From Candidatus Pelagibacter sp. TMED239 (GTDB lineage Bacteria; Pseudomonadota; Alphaproteobacteria; Pelagibacterales; Pelagibacteraceae): DNA of 14,009 nucleotides. Where the stretch lies: contig NHKK02000014.1 of assembly GCA_002169475.2 (NCBI GenBank), forward strand, positions 2,298-16,306, read 5' to 3'. Positions 6,964 through 13,377 of the stretch are shown here, in pieces. How positions within the stretch are numbered: the stretch's first letter is position 1; every line of letters begins with the position of its first letter. A program made the position numbers and the translations under genes. Below the pieces are notes generated by a model that was given only the letters and a program-made list of their open reading frames with translations, was not told where the DNA came from and did no database searches.

Positions 6964-7326
6964 TTATTTAATATTTATAAGTTTTTTAAATACTATTGCA
7001 CCCCCAAATAGGAAGATCAATAGGGGTAAAAACCACAAAATATATGTATTTTTATTAAATTTAGGATCGTACAAAATCCACTCTCCATATTTTTCCGTCA
7101 AAAAAGCATAAATTTCTTTTTCAGATAAACCATCTTTAATTTTATTTTTTACTACAAGTTTTAAACTAATAGCAAAATCAGAATCAGAGTCATAAACTGA
7201 TTGTCCTTGACAAATTAAACAACGTAAATTTTTTGTAATTTTATTTTGAAGATCAGTTTCATCAGCTTTAACACTATGAAAAGAAAATATTAAAAAAATA
7301 AGTAAGATAAATTTAGCTGTTTTCAT
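6964..7326 (-). CDS. ccmH: Cytochrome c maturation protein CcmH
   Basis: A 120-residue System I thioredoxin-like reductase of apocytochrome c or its CcmG partner, acting at the periplasmic face of the inner membrane. It has a signal peptide (residues 1-21, ending VKA), the diagnostic LRCLICQGQSVYDSDSDFA with Cys36 and Cys39, the three-helix domain including EIYAFLTEKYGEWILYDP, and one C-terminal membrane helix (about 95-113). The length fits the short alphaproteobacterial CcmH/CycL type without the CcmI-like TPR domain found fused in E. coli CcmH. Its start overlaps the ccmG stop by ATGA (7323-7326), a typical coupled junction. No ccmI follows; the next gene is the PagL-like one. Confidence 0.95.
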   Translation of the reverse strand: MKTAKFILLIFLIFSFHSVKADETDLQNKITKNLRCLICQGQSVYDSDSDFAISLKLVVKNKIKDGLSEKEIYAFLTEKYGEWILYDPKFNKNTYILWFLPLLIFLFGGAIVFKKLINIK

Positions 7327-7841
7327 TTAATTAATATTTTAATTTCTAATATTGAATCAGAGTTAAGAGGTCCTACATATCTCTTGATAATTTGATTTTC
7401 AAAAATTAAGAATGTTTCTGGAACACCATATGCTCCCCATTCTATTGCTCTAGTCCCATCTTTATCTAATAAAATTTTAGAATATGGATTTCCATAATCA
7501 TTGATAAATTTTTTAGCATTTTTATCATTATCTTTATAATTTAATCCTATTATTTCTAATTTATTAGTTCCTTTTAGACTCATTATAAATGGATGTTCAT
7601 CTCTACATGGCAGACACCAAGATGCCCAAATATTTAACAAATAAAATTTTTTTTGATTAAAAATATTCTCTGAATTAATTAATTTATTTTCAAAAAATGA
7701 ATAAGCTGAAAATTTTGGAACGATTTTATTTTCACTATCAGATGGTTTATAAATATTAGAATTATTTAATCCCTTATAAAAAATTAAAAAAACAAATATG
7801 AAAAAAGAAATAACAATAATTATAATTGTCTTATTTTTCAT
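7323..7841 (-). CDS. ccmG: Thiol:disulfide interchange protein CcmG/DsbE
   Basis: A 172-residue membrane-anchored thioredoxin that reduces the haem-binding cysteines of apocytochrome c, or CcmH, in the periplasm. Residues 5-22 form an uncleaved-looking signal anchor. The thioredoxin fold holds LLNIWASWCLPCRDEHPF (68-85) with Cys76 and Cys79, and the conserved cis-proline region AYGVPETFLI. The extra acidic GlnxEE-type insert common in CcmG is hard to see, but the neighbours decide the name. It overlaps the end of ccmF by 11 bases (7831-7841) and the start of ccmH by four bases. No Shine-Dalgarno is clear, so coupling is likely. Confidence 0.93.
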   Translation of the reverse strand: MKNKTIIIIVISFFIFVFLIFYKGLNNSNIYKPSDSENKIVPKFSAYSFFENKLINSENIFNQKKFYLLNIWASWCLPCRDEHPFIMSLKGTNKLEIIGLNYKDNDKNAKKFINDYGNPYSKILLDKDGTRAIEWGAYGVPETFLIFENQIIKRYVGPLNSDSILEIKILIK

Positions 7842-9708
7842 ATTTTTTATTAAATAAACTCATTAATCCGCCTATAGTAATCAATAAAACTGAGACCCAA
7901 ATCCACAACATGTAAGGCTTAATCAAATATCTAACATTAAAATGATCCTCATTTTTAACATTGTTAATTGTAATAAAATTATCTTTTAAGAATGTAACTT
8001 TTATATCTGCCTCACTCGTAATAATTTTTGGTTGATTATAAATTCTAAGTTCTGGTTTTAAAATGTTATCAAAATTTTTTTCTTTTATAAAAAAAATACC
8101 TGTAAGTGAAACATAATTTTTTTTATTTTCTCTAGTGAGATCACTAAATACTATTTCTAAATCATCATTTTTATAACTTTCCCCAACCTTTAAATTAGTA
8201 ATAATTTCATTTGAAAAAATACTATTAAATAAAATACTTAAAATTAATAAACTAAATCCAAAATGAGCTATATTTTGACTTAACTTTTGAGTTTTCTTTG
8301 AAAAAAAATCTCTAACAGTTATAAAAAATAGATAAAAAGCACTTCCTATTAAAATACTATTTAATAAATATTTTGTATCAAAATTTTTAACTATAAAAAA
8401 AGAAAATAATAGAGAAATGATTAATAAAATAGCTAGACTTAATTTATTTTTTATATCAGATTTTATCCATTTTAGTCTTGGTCCAATAGCCATAAAAATT
8501 AAAAAAGGAATTAAAAATGGAATCATTAATTTATGATAAAATGGTGGGCCAACAGAAATTTTTTGAGAGGATATTGCATCTAAAAAAATTGGATAAACTG
8601 TACCAATTAAAACTACAGACAAAAAATACATCATAAACCAATTGTTAATTACAATTGAAGTTTCTTTACTTAACAAAAAAATAGGTGATAATTTTTTATC
8701 ATCAGATTTATGAAATATAAAAAATATAAAAATTGAAATAAATACCAATACAAATAAGAAAGATAGAATAAATAAACCTCTTTCTGGATCATTTGCAAAA
8801 GTATGTACGGAGTTTAAAATACCTGAACGAACTAAAAAAGTTCCACACATACTCAAAGTAAAAGTTGCTATAGATAAAATTATTACCCATGATCCAAATA
8901 AAGATCTTTTTTCTAAAACTAAAATACAATGCAATAATGTAGTTAAAGCTAACCAAGGCATTAAAGAAACATTTTCAACTGGATCCCAAAACCAAAAACC
9001 ACCCCAACCTAGTTCATAATAAGCCCATATAGATCCTAATAAAATACCCAAAGTTAGAAATATCCAAGAGATTAAGATCCAGTCCTTAATATGTTTTGCC
9101 CAATCACTATTTATATAATTTAAAGTAGTTGCAGATAACACACTTGAGAAGATAATCGACGAACCGACATATCCTAAATATAAAATTGGAGGATGAATTG
9201 CTAATGCAGGATCTTGTAAAATAGGATTTAAACCTAATCCTTCTTTAGGAATAGGAAATAGATAACTAAATGGATTTGATGTTTTTATTAAAAAAATAAA
9301 AAAACCTATTATTATTATTTGTTGGAATATAACAGTCAGTATCCTATATTTTTTTAATTGATTTTTTGATTTAATTAAGAATATAAAAATAAATAAAGTT
9401 AATACTAAAAGCCATAACAATAAACTTCCCTCGTGATTACCCCATGTTCCAGTAATTTTATAAAATAATGGTATTGTTGTATGAGAATTATTAAAAACTG
9501 TTTCATTGCTAAAATCGGAATTGATAAATGATATTACTAAACTTAAAAAACTTACTAAAACTAAAACTAATTGAAGTAATGAAAATAGTAAAATTTTACT
9601 GTCTAAAATTTTTAAGTTGTTAAAGTTTTTAACCGAAAAGAAAATAATTAGTAAAGAAATACTTAATCCAAAAATTAAAGAATAATAGCCAATCAAGCTT
9701 GATAACAT
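7831..9708 (-). CDS. ccmF: Haem lyase subunit CcmF
   Basis: A 625-residue polytopic membrane protein, close to the usual length of about 650, which joins haem to apocytochrome c as part of the CcmF-CcmH(-CcmI) complex. The tryptophan-rich WWD signature ELGWGGFWFWDPVENVSLMP lies at residues 232-251. The four histidines proposed as haem ligands are all found: His172 (IHPPILYLGY), His260 (LLHCIL), His302 (SVHTFANDPERG) and His482 (NIAHFGF). These align with His173, His261, His303 and His491 of E. coli CcmF. Many hydrophobic helices span the length, and a last helix (about 600-618) follows a periplasmic domain. The start is supported by AAAGGA inside the last codons of ccmE. It overlaps ccmG by 11 bases. 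Confidence 0.97.
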   Translation of the reverse strand: MLSSLIGYYSLIFGLSISLLIIFFSVKNFNNLKILDSKILLFSLLQLVLVLVSFLSLVISFINSDFSNETVFNNSHTTIPLFYKITGTWGNHEGSLLLWLLVLTLFIFIFLIKSKNQLKKYRILTVIFQQIIIIGFFIFLIKTSNPFSYLFPIPKEGLGLNPILQDPALAIHPPILYLGYVGSSIIFSSVLSATTLNYINSDWAKHIKDWILISWIFLTLGILLGSIWAYYELGWGGFWFWDPVENVSLMPWLALTTLLHCILVLEKRSLFGSWVIILSIATFTLSMCGTFLVRSGILNSVHTFANDPERGLFILSFLFVLVFISIFIFFIFHKSDDKKLSPIFLLSKETSIVINNWFMMYFLSVVLIGTVYPIFLDAISSQKISVGPPFYHKLMIPFLIPFLIFMAIGPRLKWIKSDIKNKLSLAILLIISLLFSFFIVKNFDTKYLLNSILIGSAFYLFFITVRDFFSKKTQKLSQNIAHFGFSLLILSILFNSIFSNEIITNLKVGESYKNDDLEIVFSDLTRENKKNYVSLTGIFFIKEKNFDNILKPELRIYNQPKIITSEADIKVTFLKDNFITINNVKNEDHFNVRYLIKPYMLWIWVSVLLITIGGLMSLFNKKYEK

Positions 9709-9709
9709 A

Positions 9710-10129
9710 TTATTTTTCCTTTAGAATTGCTTTAACTTCTGGAGGCATATAATTTTCATCATGTTTGGCTAAAATTTTGGTAGCTTCAAAAAAACTTCTA
9801 TCTTTTAAATATCCTTCTGCAACCACTCCTTTTCCTTCAGAAAAAAGATTGGGTACCACACCTGAATAAACAACATTAATTTCATTTTTAAAATCAGTTA
9901 CTATAAAATTTATTTTCTCTGATGAAATTTCTATTGAATTTTCTTTTACCATTCCTCCTACTCTAATTTTTTTATCTTTAATTTCCTCTAATAATTGAAT
10001 GTCTGAAGGTGATTTAAAATAAACAACATTTTCCTCTAAAGAATTTAAAATTAAAAAAACTGATAGTATTAAAGAAAGTAATATAAGAATTACAAATATA
10101 AGTCTTAATTTAACTTTTCGACCATACAT
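9710..10129 (-). CDS. ccmE: Cytochrome c maturation haem chaperone CcmE
   Basis: A 139-residue haem chaperone that takes haem from CcmC and carries it to CcmF. An N-terminal signal anchor (about residues 8-28) leads into an OB-fold beta-barrel (about 35-118). The haem-binding motif [13 protein letters not shown] has His123, which bonds haem covalently, and Tyr127. Family members are usually 140-160 residues; the tail after the motif is short here. It begins 10 bases after ccmD and its stop is separated from the ccmF start by one base. Confidence 0.96.
   Translation of the reverse strand: MYGRKVKLRLIFVILILLSLILSVFLILNSLEENVVYFKSPSDIQLLEEIKDKKIRVGGMVKENSIEISSEKINFIVTDFKNEINVVYSGVVPNLFSEGKGVVAEGYLKDRSFFEATKILAKHDENYMPPEVKAILKEK
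9717..9722 (-). promoter_or_regulatory. Shine-Dalgarno site of ccmF inside the end of ccmE
   Basis: AAAGGA on the minus strand, eight bases before the ccmF ATG at 9708. It lies in the codons for the C-terminal Leu-Lys-Glu-Lys of CcmE, so the short junction still carries its own ribosome binding site. Confidence 0.5.
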
Positions 10130-10139
10130 GATTTAAAAG

Positions 10140-10367
10140 TTAAATATTACTAGTTCTAGATAAAATTTCTCTATTAATAGTTTGTGATCTTGCAACTTCT
10201 GCTTTCTTAGAGTCTAGTGCTCCAAATTTAGATTCGAATTTATTTTTTTCTTTAACATAATGAATTTTTGTAACAACATACAGTGATGTAAAAGAAATAA
10301 ATGTAAATAAAAACGCAGACCAAACATAAAGTCCGTATCCATTCATATAAATTAATTCGTTAATCAT
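10140..10367 (-). CDS. ccmD: Haem exporter protein CcmD
   Basis: A 75-residue membrane protein with one helix (about residues 12-35) after the short MNGYGLYVWSAF segment typical of CcmD, followed by a charged cytoplasmic tail. CcmD holds CcmC with the CcmAB transporter and is needed to release haem-loaded CcmE. Its start overlaps the stop of ccmC by ATGA (10364-10367), and ccmE follows 10 bases later. An internal ATG at codon 8 (MNGYG) could also start the protein, but the ATGA overlap favours the longer form. Position between ccmC and ccmE makes the name nearly certain despite weak sequence conservation in the family. Confidence 0.9.
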   Translation of the reverse strand: MINELIYMNGYGLYVWSAFLFTFISFTSLYVVTKIHYVKEKNKFESKFGALDSKKAEVARSQTINREILSRTSNI

Positions 10368-11080
10368 AATCTATCTAAACCTTTATTTTTAATTTTTATC
10401 AGTTCTGTATTATATTTCATTAAAAAAATTAACAAAGAAAATAGCGCAAATGCCGCAGTCATTATTAATAATGGAAATAGCATTGATGAATGAATTGAGG
10501 ATTTTGACAATAAATTAATAGATGCAGGTTGATGTAAAGTATTCCACCATTCAACTGAATATTTAATTATTGGAACATTGATGATTCCAATAAGAGTAAT
10601 TATTGTTGTAATTTTAAAAACATAATCTTTATTCTCATAAATTCTCCAGGTAAGTAAATACATTAAATAAAACAAAGCGAGAATTAACATCGAAGTAATT
10701 CTAGCATCCCAAGCCCACCAGGTTCCCCAAGTAGGTTTTCCCCAAATTGAACCAGTAACTAAAGCTATAACATTAAAAACTAATCCTGAAGGAGCCAAAC
10801 TTTTTGCAATTAAAAAAAAATTTTTATTTTTAAAAATATACCCGCTTAGAGATAAAATTGTCATCGAAGTAAAAATACCAAGAGTGATCCAAGCTGCTGG
10901 AACATGAACATACATTATTCTTACTGAATGACTTTGCTTGTAATCTTCTGGTGAAAAAATTAGTGCTTCGAGCAATCCTATTGAAATTACAATAATGAAT
11001 AAAGCCATCACATATTTAGGTGCTTTAGAGGTAATTGAAAAAACCTTATTGGGCTCAAGTAATTTAAATACAAACTTCAT
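10364..11080 (-). CDS. ccmC: Haem exporter/handling protein CcmC
   Basis: A 238-residue six-helix membrane protein, full length, which loads haem onto CcmE at the outer face of the inner membrane. The WWD motif WGKPTWGTWWAWDARITSML is at residues 113-132. The two axial histidines are His59 (MYVHVPAAW) and His183 (TLHQPASI), matching His60 and His184 of E. coli CcmC. It is the first ccm gene here; ccmA and ccmB, which normally precede ccmC, are absent upstream, where hspQ lies instead. There is no clear Shine-Dalgarno at the ATG. The 151-base spacer upstream contains a long hairpin that would sit in the leader of this gene. Confidence 0.97.
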   Translation of the reverse strand: MKFVFKLLEPNKVFSITSKAPKYVMALFIIVISIGLLEALIFSPEDYKQSHSVRIMYVHVPAAWITLGIFTSMTILSLSGYIFKNKNFFLIAKSLAPSGLVFNVIALVTGSIWGKPTWGTWWAWDARITSMLILALFYLMYLLTWRIYENKDYVFKITTIITLIGIINVPIIKYSVEWWNTLHQPASINLLSKSSIHSSMLFPLLIMTAAFALFSLLIFLMKYNTELIKIKNKGLDRL

Positions 11081-11109
11081 TCTACAGATGTTTTATTATG
11101 AAAGAATTG

Positions 11110-11168
11110 TCTGATCAAGAATGTAGAGGGAGATAATGATAGGAGTAAAAATAACACTCTTGATCAGA
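11110..11168 (-). other. Long hairpin in the leader region of the ccm operon
   Basis: Inverted repeat with 15-base arms at 11110-11124 (TCTGATCAAGAATGT) and 11154-11168 (ACACTCTTGATCAGA), around a 29-base loop. In plus-strand RNA there is one A-C mismatch; in minus-strand RNA the same position is a G-U pair, so the stem is fully paired in the transcript running into ccmC. The loop in that sense is pyrimidine-rich with ACTCC and CTCCC. No U-tract follows on either strand, so it is not a standard terminator. It ends 29 bases before the ccmC ATG. Possible roles: operon leader structure, processing or stability element after hspQ, or protein-binding site. Confidence 0.6.
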
Positions 11169-11178
11169 TATAATATCT
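11166..11178. repeat. Short perfect palindrome AGATAT-A-ATATCT
   Basis: Six-base arms around a single A, overlapping the outer end of the hairpin right arm and followed by a second ATATCT-like half (about 11181-11186). It falls where a promoter for ccmC would be expected and could be an operator, but such AT-rich symmetry arises easily by chance in this base composition. Confidence 0.3.
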
Positions 11179-11231
11179 ATATATCTAATGTGTATGTCTA
11201 AGTTTTGAGCTAATTGTGTTTAAATAATGAT

Positions 11232-11552
11232 TTAATTTGATGGCTTAAAATAACTTGAGCCTTTTTTACCAGAAAAAATCTCCTCAATTAATGGATGTTT
11301 TATTGGCTCATCAGAATCGTCTATTAATAGGTTTTGTTCTGAAACATAAGCTTCATAAGTAATTTCATCATTTTCAGCTAACAAATGATAAAATGGTTGA
11401 TCTTTTCTTGGTCTAACATTTTTGGGAATTGATTGATACCATTCCTCGGAGTTATTAAATTCAAAATCAACATCATAAATCACACCTCTAAATTCAAAGT
11501 GTTTATGTTTTACAATATCGCCGATTGAAAATTTAGCTTTTTGAATTGCCAT
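11232..11552 (-). CDS. hspQ: Heat shock protein HspQ (YccV/hemimethylated-DNA-binding domain family)
   Basis: A 106-residue small cytoplasmic protein of the HspQ/YccV family. The family pattern is clear: FSIGDIVKHKHFEFRGVIYD (8-27), DVDFEFNNSEEWYQ (27-40), RPRKDQPFYHLLAEN (47-61) and EAYVSEQNLLIDD (67-79). In enterobacteria HspQ is a heat-shock protein that modulates Lon protease and affects DnaA stability; the domain also occurs in hemimethylated-DNA-binding proteins. The first residues match the family start, and there is no Shine-Dalgarno. A possible heat-shock-type promoter lies so close upstream that the mRNA would be almost leaderless. It is divergent from ispZ (88-base spacer) and upstream of ccmC on the same strand. 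The C-terminal tail (82-106) is variable. Confidence 0.92.
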   Translation of the reverse strand: MAIQKAKFSIGDIVKHKHFEFRGVIYDVDFEFNNSEEWYQSIPKNVRPRKDQPFYHLLAENDEITYEAYVSEQNLLIDDSDEPIKHPLIEEIFSGKKGSSYFKPSN

Positions 11553-11559
11553 TAGGTTT

Positions 11560-11587
11560 AGTATGGGTATTTAAATATAAAAATCAA
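11560..11587 (-). promoter_or_regulatory. Possible RpoH-type promoter of hspQ
   Basis: On the minus strand TTGATT (11582-11587), 14 bases, then CCCATACT (11560-11567). This resembles the RpoH pattern TTGAA-N(13-15)-CCCCATNT, fitting a heat-shock gene. As a housekeeping promoter it would be TTGATT-16-CATACT. Predicted transcription start is about two to four bases before the hspQ ATG. Confidence 0.3.
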
Positions 11588-11640
11588 TAACAAAAATATA
11601 AAGTTTCTATGAAAATCTTAATTGTGGTAATATCTTTGCT

Positions 11641-12192
11641 GTGAACAAATCTTTTTTAAAATTTCTCACAGATTTTGGACCATTAGTAATTTTTTTTTAC
11701 TACTACTACGATAGTGGAAAAGATTTGAAAGTTGCAATTCCTCCCTTTATAATTGCGACAATTATTTCATTGGCAATTGTATGGTTTTTGGAGAAAAAAA
11801 TACCAAAAGTCCCTTTGTTGAGTGGGATTTTAATTACTTTTTTTGGAGGATTAACAATTTACTTTAATAATCCAGTTTTTATTTATATTAAACCAACAAT
11901 AATAAACATTTTATTTGGTCTAGCCTTAATATTTGGAAAATATTTTACAGATGAACCAGTTCTCAAAAAATTAATGGGAAAATCTTTTTCTTTAACGAAT
12001 GAAGGATGGGAAATATTGAATAAAAGGTGGGTGTATTTTTTCTTTGGATTGGCCATATTGAATGAATTAGTATGGAGAACGCAGTCTGAGGAATTTTGGG
12101 TAAATTTTAAAGTTTGGGGCTTGTTGCCTATTACTTTTATTTTTGCTGCTTTTCAGATTGGGATAATGAATAAATATAAAATAAATGAATAA
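11641..12192 (+). CDS. ispZ: Inner membrane septation protein IspZ/YciB
   Basis: A 183-residue inner-membrane protein with five or six hydrophobic helices, the size usual for YciB (about 180). It opens with FLKFLTDFGPLVIFFYYYY, the family N-terminal signature (KFxxDFxPxxxFF). It also shows FGGLTIYFNNPVFIYIKPTI, then LALIFGKYFTDEPVLKKLMG, LTNEGWEILNKRW, and a closing helix with FWVNFKVWGLLPITFIF. YciB affects septation and envelope integrity; the biochemical role is not settled. The start is GTG: the only in-frame option, since a TAA lies 14 codons upstream with no ATG between. It overlaps the downstream gene by eight bases. In several alphaproteobacteria this gene is near ccm genes and ftsY, which agrees with its position here (family knowledge, not shown by the window). 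Confidence 0.93.
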   Translation: MNKSFLKFLTDFGPLVIFFYYYYDSGKDLKVAIPPFIIATIISLAIVWFLEKKIPKVPLLSGILITFFGGLTIYFNNPVFIYIKPTIINILFGLALIFGKYFTDEPVLKKLMGKSFSLTNEGWEILNKRWVYFFFGLAILNELVWRTQSEEFWVNFKVWGLLPITFIFAAFQIGIMNKYKINE

Positions 12193-12532
12193 TAACTTAA
12201 GATTAATAATAAATAATGTTAGCGATAGATTAATAGAAGAAAAAAATTTTTTTGAAAAGGATGAGTTAAAAATTATCTTAGATCTATACGCAAAAATGGT
12301 TTCTGAAGGATCCTGGAAAGACTATGGACTCAGCATATCAAGTAAACAGGTTGGATTTAGTGTGTTTAAAAACGCAGCAGAGAATGCTCTTTATAAAATT
12401 TGTAAGAATTTTAAACCAAAAAACAAAAATCTTAAATATTTAATAACTGATACTAATGGAAAAGTATTAAAAAACTCTTTTGATCTTAATGAATTGTTAA
12501 TAAATACTAATTGGAAAAAACTTCAAAAATAA
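12185..12532 (+). CDS. DUF2794 family protein
   Basis: A 115-residue cytoplasmic protein with the alphaproteobacterial DUF2794 pattern: FFEKDELKIILDLYAKMVSE (22-41), GSWKDYGLSI (42-51), VGFSVFKNAAENALYKICKN (56-75) and DTNGKVLKNSFDLNELL (89-105). Function is unknown; no signal peptide, membrane helix or catalytic motif is visible. Its ATG lies inside the last codons of ispZ (eight-base overlap, shifted frame), so translation is probably coupled. It converges on the Bax inhibitor gene with only two bases between the stop codons. Confidence 0.85.
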   Translation: MNNNLRLIINNVSDRLIEEKNFFEKDELKIILDLYAKMVSEGSWKDYGLSISSKQVGFSVFKNAAENALYKICKNFKPKNKNLKYLITDTNGKVLKNSFDLNELLINTNWKKLQK

Positions 12533-12534
12533 AT

Positions 12535-13296
12535 TTATCTTCTTTGACCAAAAAGTCTAAGAAGCATAATAAACAAGTTAATAAAATCTAAATAAAGAGT
12601 TAAAGCACCCATTACAGCTTTTTTACCAATCATTTCACCAGAATCACTCGCTGCATACATGTTTTTAATTTTTTGAGTGTCATAGGCAGTAAGACCTACA
12701 AAAATCAAAACTCCTAAAATTGAAATTACAAAATACATCATCGAAGATTTCATAAAGATATTAACTATTGATGCTATGATAATTCCAATTAACCCCATCA
12801 TTAAAAAAGACCCTAATTTAGTTAAGTCTCTTTTAGTTGTATAACCATAAATACTCATTGCCCCGAATGTAGCTGAACAAATAAAGAAGACTCTTGTAAC
12901 ACTCATTCCAGTGTAAATTAATAAAATCGATGATAAAGATAAGCCCATCAATGCTGCAAAAACCCAAAAAGTAGTCTGAGCTTTTGATGCGCTCATTTTA
13001 TTAATTCCAAAACTCATATAAAAAACGATACCCAAAGGAGCCAACATAACAAGCCATTTTAATCCTGACATATAAATTGCATTACCAATTTGAGTAAGAC
13101 CTATAATCGTACCAGATTCATTGGTAACCACTGACATTTTAAAAGTAAGAAGTGCAACTATTCCTGTTAATAAAATTCCTGTAGCCATATAATTATAAAC
13201 TTTTAACATGTAGGCTCTTAAGCCTTCATCCGTAACTACGGCTGATTGTTGAGCTTCTTTTGCTCTTCCAAGTATTCCTTTTTTATTAAATTCCAT
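12535..13296 (-). CDS. Bax inhibitor-1/YccA (TMBIM) family membrane protein
   Basis: A 253-residue polytopic membrane protein with about seven hydrophobic helices from residue 33 onward, after a charged cytoplasmic N-terminus. Family marks are GMSVTRVFFICSATFGAMSI (130-149), GLTAYDTQKIKNMY (201-214) with Asp206, and ALTLYLDFINLFIMLLRLFG (231-250) with Asp237. These two aspartates match the pH-sensing pair Asp171 and Asp195 of Bacillus subtilis YetJ, a calcium leak channel, so ion conduction is possible but unproven here. E. coli YccA, in the same family, interacts with the FtsH protease. The gene is divergent from the aldo/keto reductase gene. A good promoter lies so close to the ATG that the mRNA would be nearly leaderless, and no Shine-Dalgarno is present. 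Confidence 0.92.
   Translation of the reverse strand: MEFNKKGILGRAKEAQQSAVVTDEGLRAYMLKVYNYMATGILLTGIVALLTFKMSVVTNESGTIIGLTQIGNAIYMSGLKWLVMLAPLGIVFYMSFGINKMSASKAQTTFWVFAALMGLSLSSILLIYTGMSVTRVFFICSATFGAMSIYGYTTKRDLTKLGSFLMMGLIGIIIASIVNIFMKSSMMYFVISILGVLIFVGLTAYDTQKIKNMYAASDSGEMIGKKAVMGALTLYLDFINLFIMLLRLFGQRR
12539..12564 (-). terminator. Possible terminator hairpin in the last codons of the Bax inhibitor gene
   Basis: CTTCTT-T-GAC (12539-12548) pairs with GTC-T-AAGAAG (12555-12564) around a six-base loop, with one mismatch. In the minus-strand transcript it is followed after the stop codon by a U-rich run reading ATAAATTTATTTTT. The stem has few G-C pairs and overlaps coding sequence, so the call is tentative. 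It would also shield the convergent DUF2794 gene from read-through. Confidence 0.3.
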
Positions 13297-13305
13297 AATG
13301 AAAGA

Positions 13306-13333
13306 AATATATAGTCTTTTACTAATTATTCAA
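13306..13333 (-). promoter_or_regulatory. Probable sigma-70 promoter of the Bax inhibitor gene
   Basis: On the minus strand TTGAAT (13328-13333), 16 bases, then TATATT (13306-13311), matching four and five of six consensus bases. The expected start of transcription is about three bases before the ATG at 13296, giving a nearly leaderless mRNA. Confidence 0.4.
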
Positions 13334-13377
13334 GATGCCTTAAAAGATTATTAAAAATTTAAAGCAATAAAATCTTA

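Noticed and set aside
11110..11168. The ccmC leader hairpin as an intrinsic terminator, tRNA-like fold or MITE end
   Set aside because: No U-tract follows on either strand, no cloverleaf features are present, and no target-site duplication or second copy is seen in the window.
11136..11201. A 21-codon plus-strand reading frame starting in the loop of the hairpin, preceded by GAGGGAG
   Set aside because: The Shine-Dalgarno-like sequence is good, but the peptide is low-complexity, has no recognisable family, and lies antisense to the leader of ccmC; chance is the simplest explanation without expression data.
11609..11644. An 11-codon plus-strand frame (MKILIVVISLL) whose TGA overlaps the GTG start of ispZ, as a leader peptide
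   Set aside because: The overlap would suit coupling, but there is no Shine-Dalgarno, and short hydrophobic frames are common by chance in this base composition.
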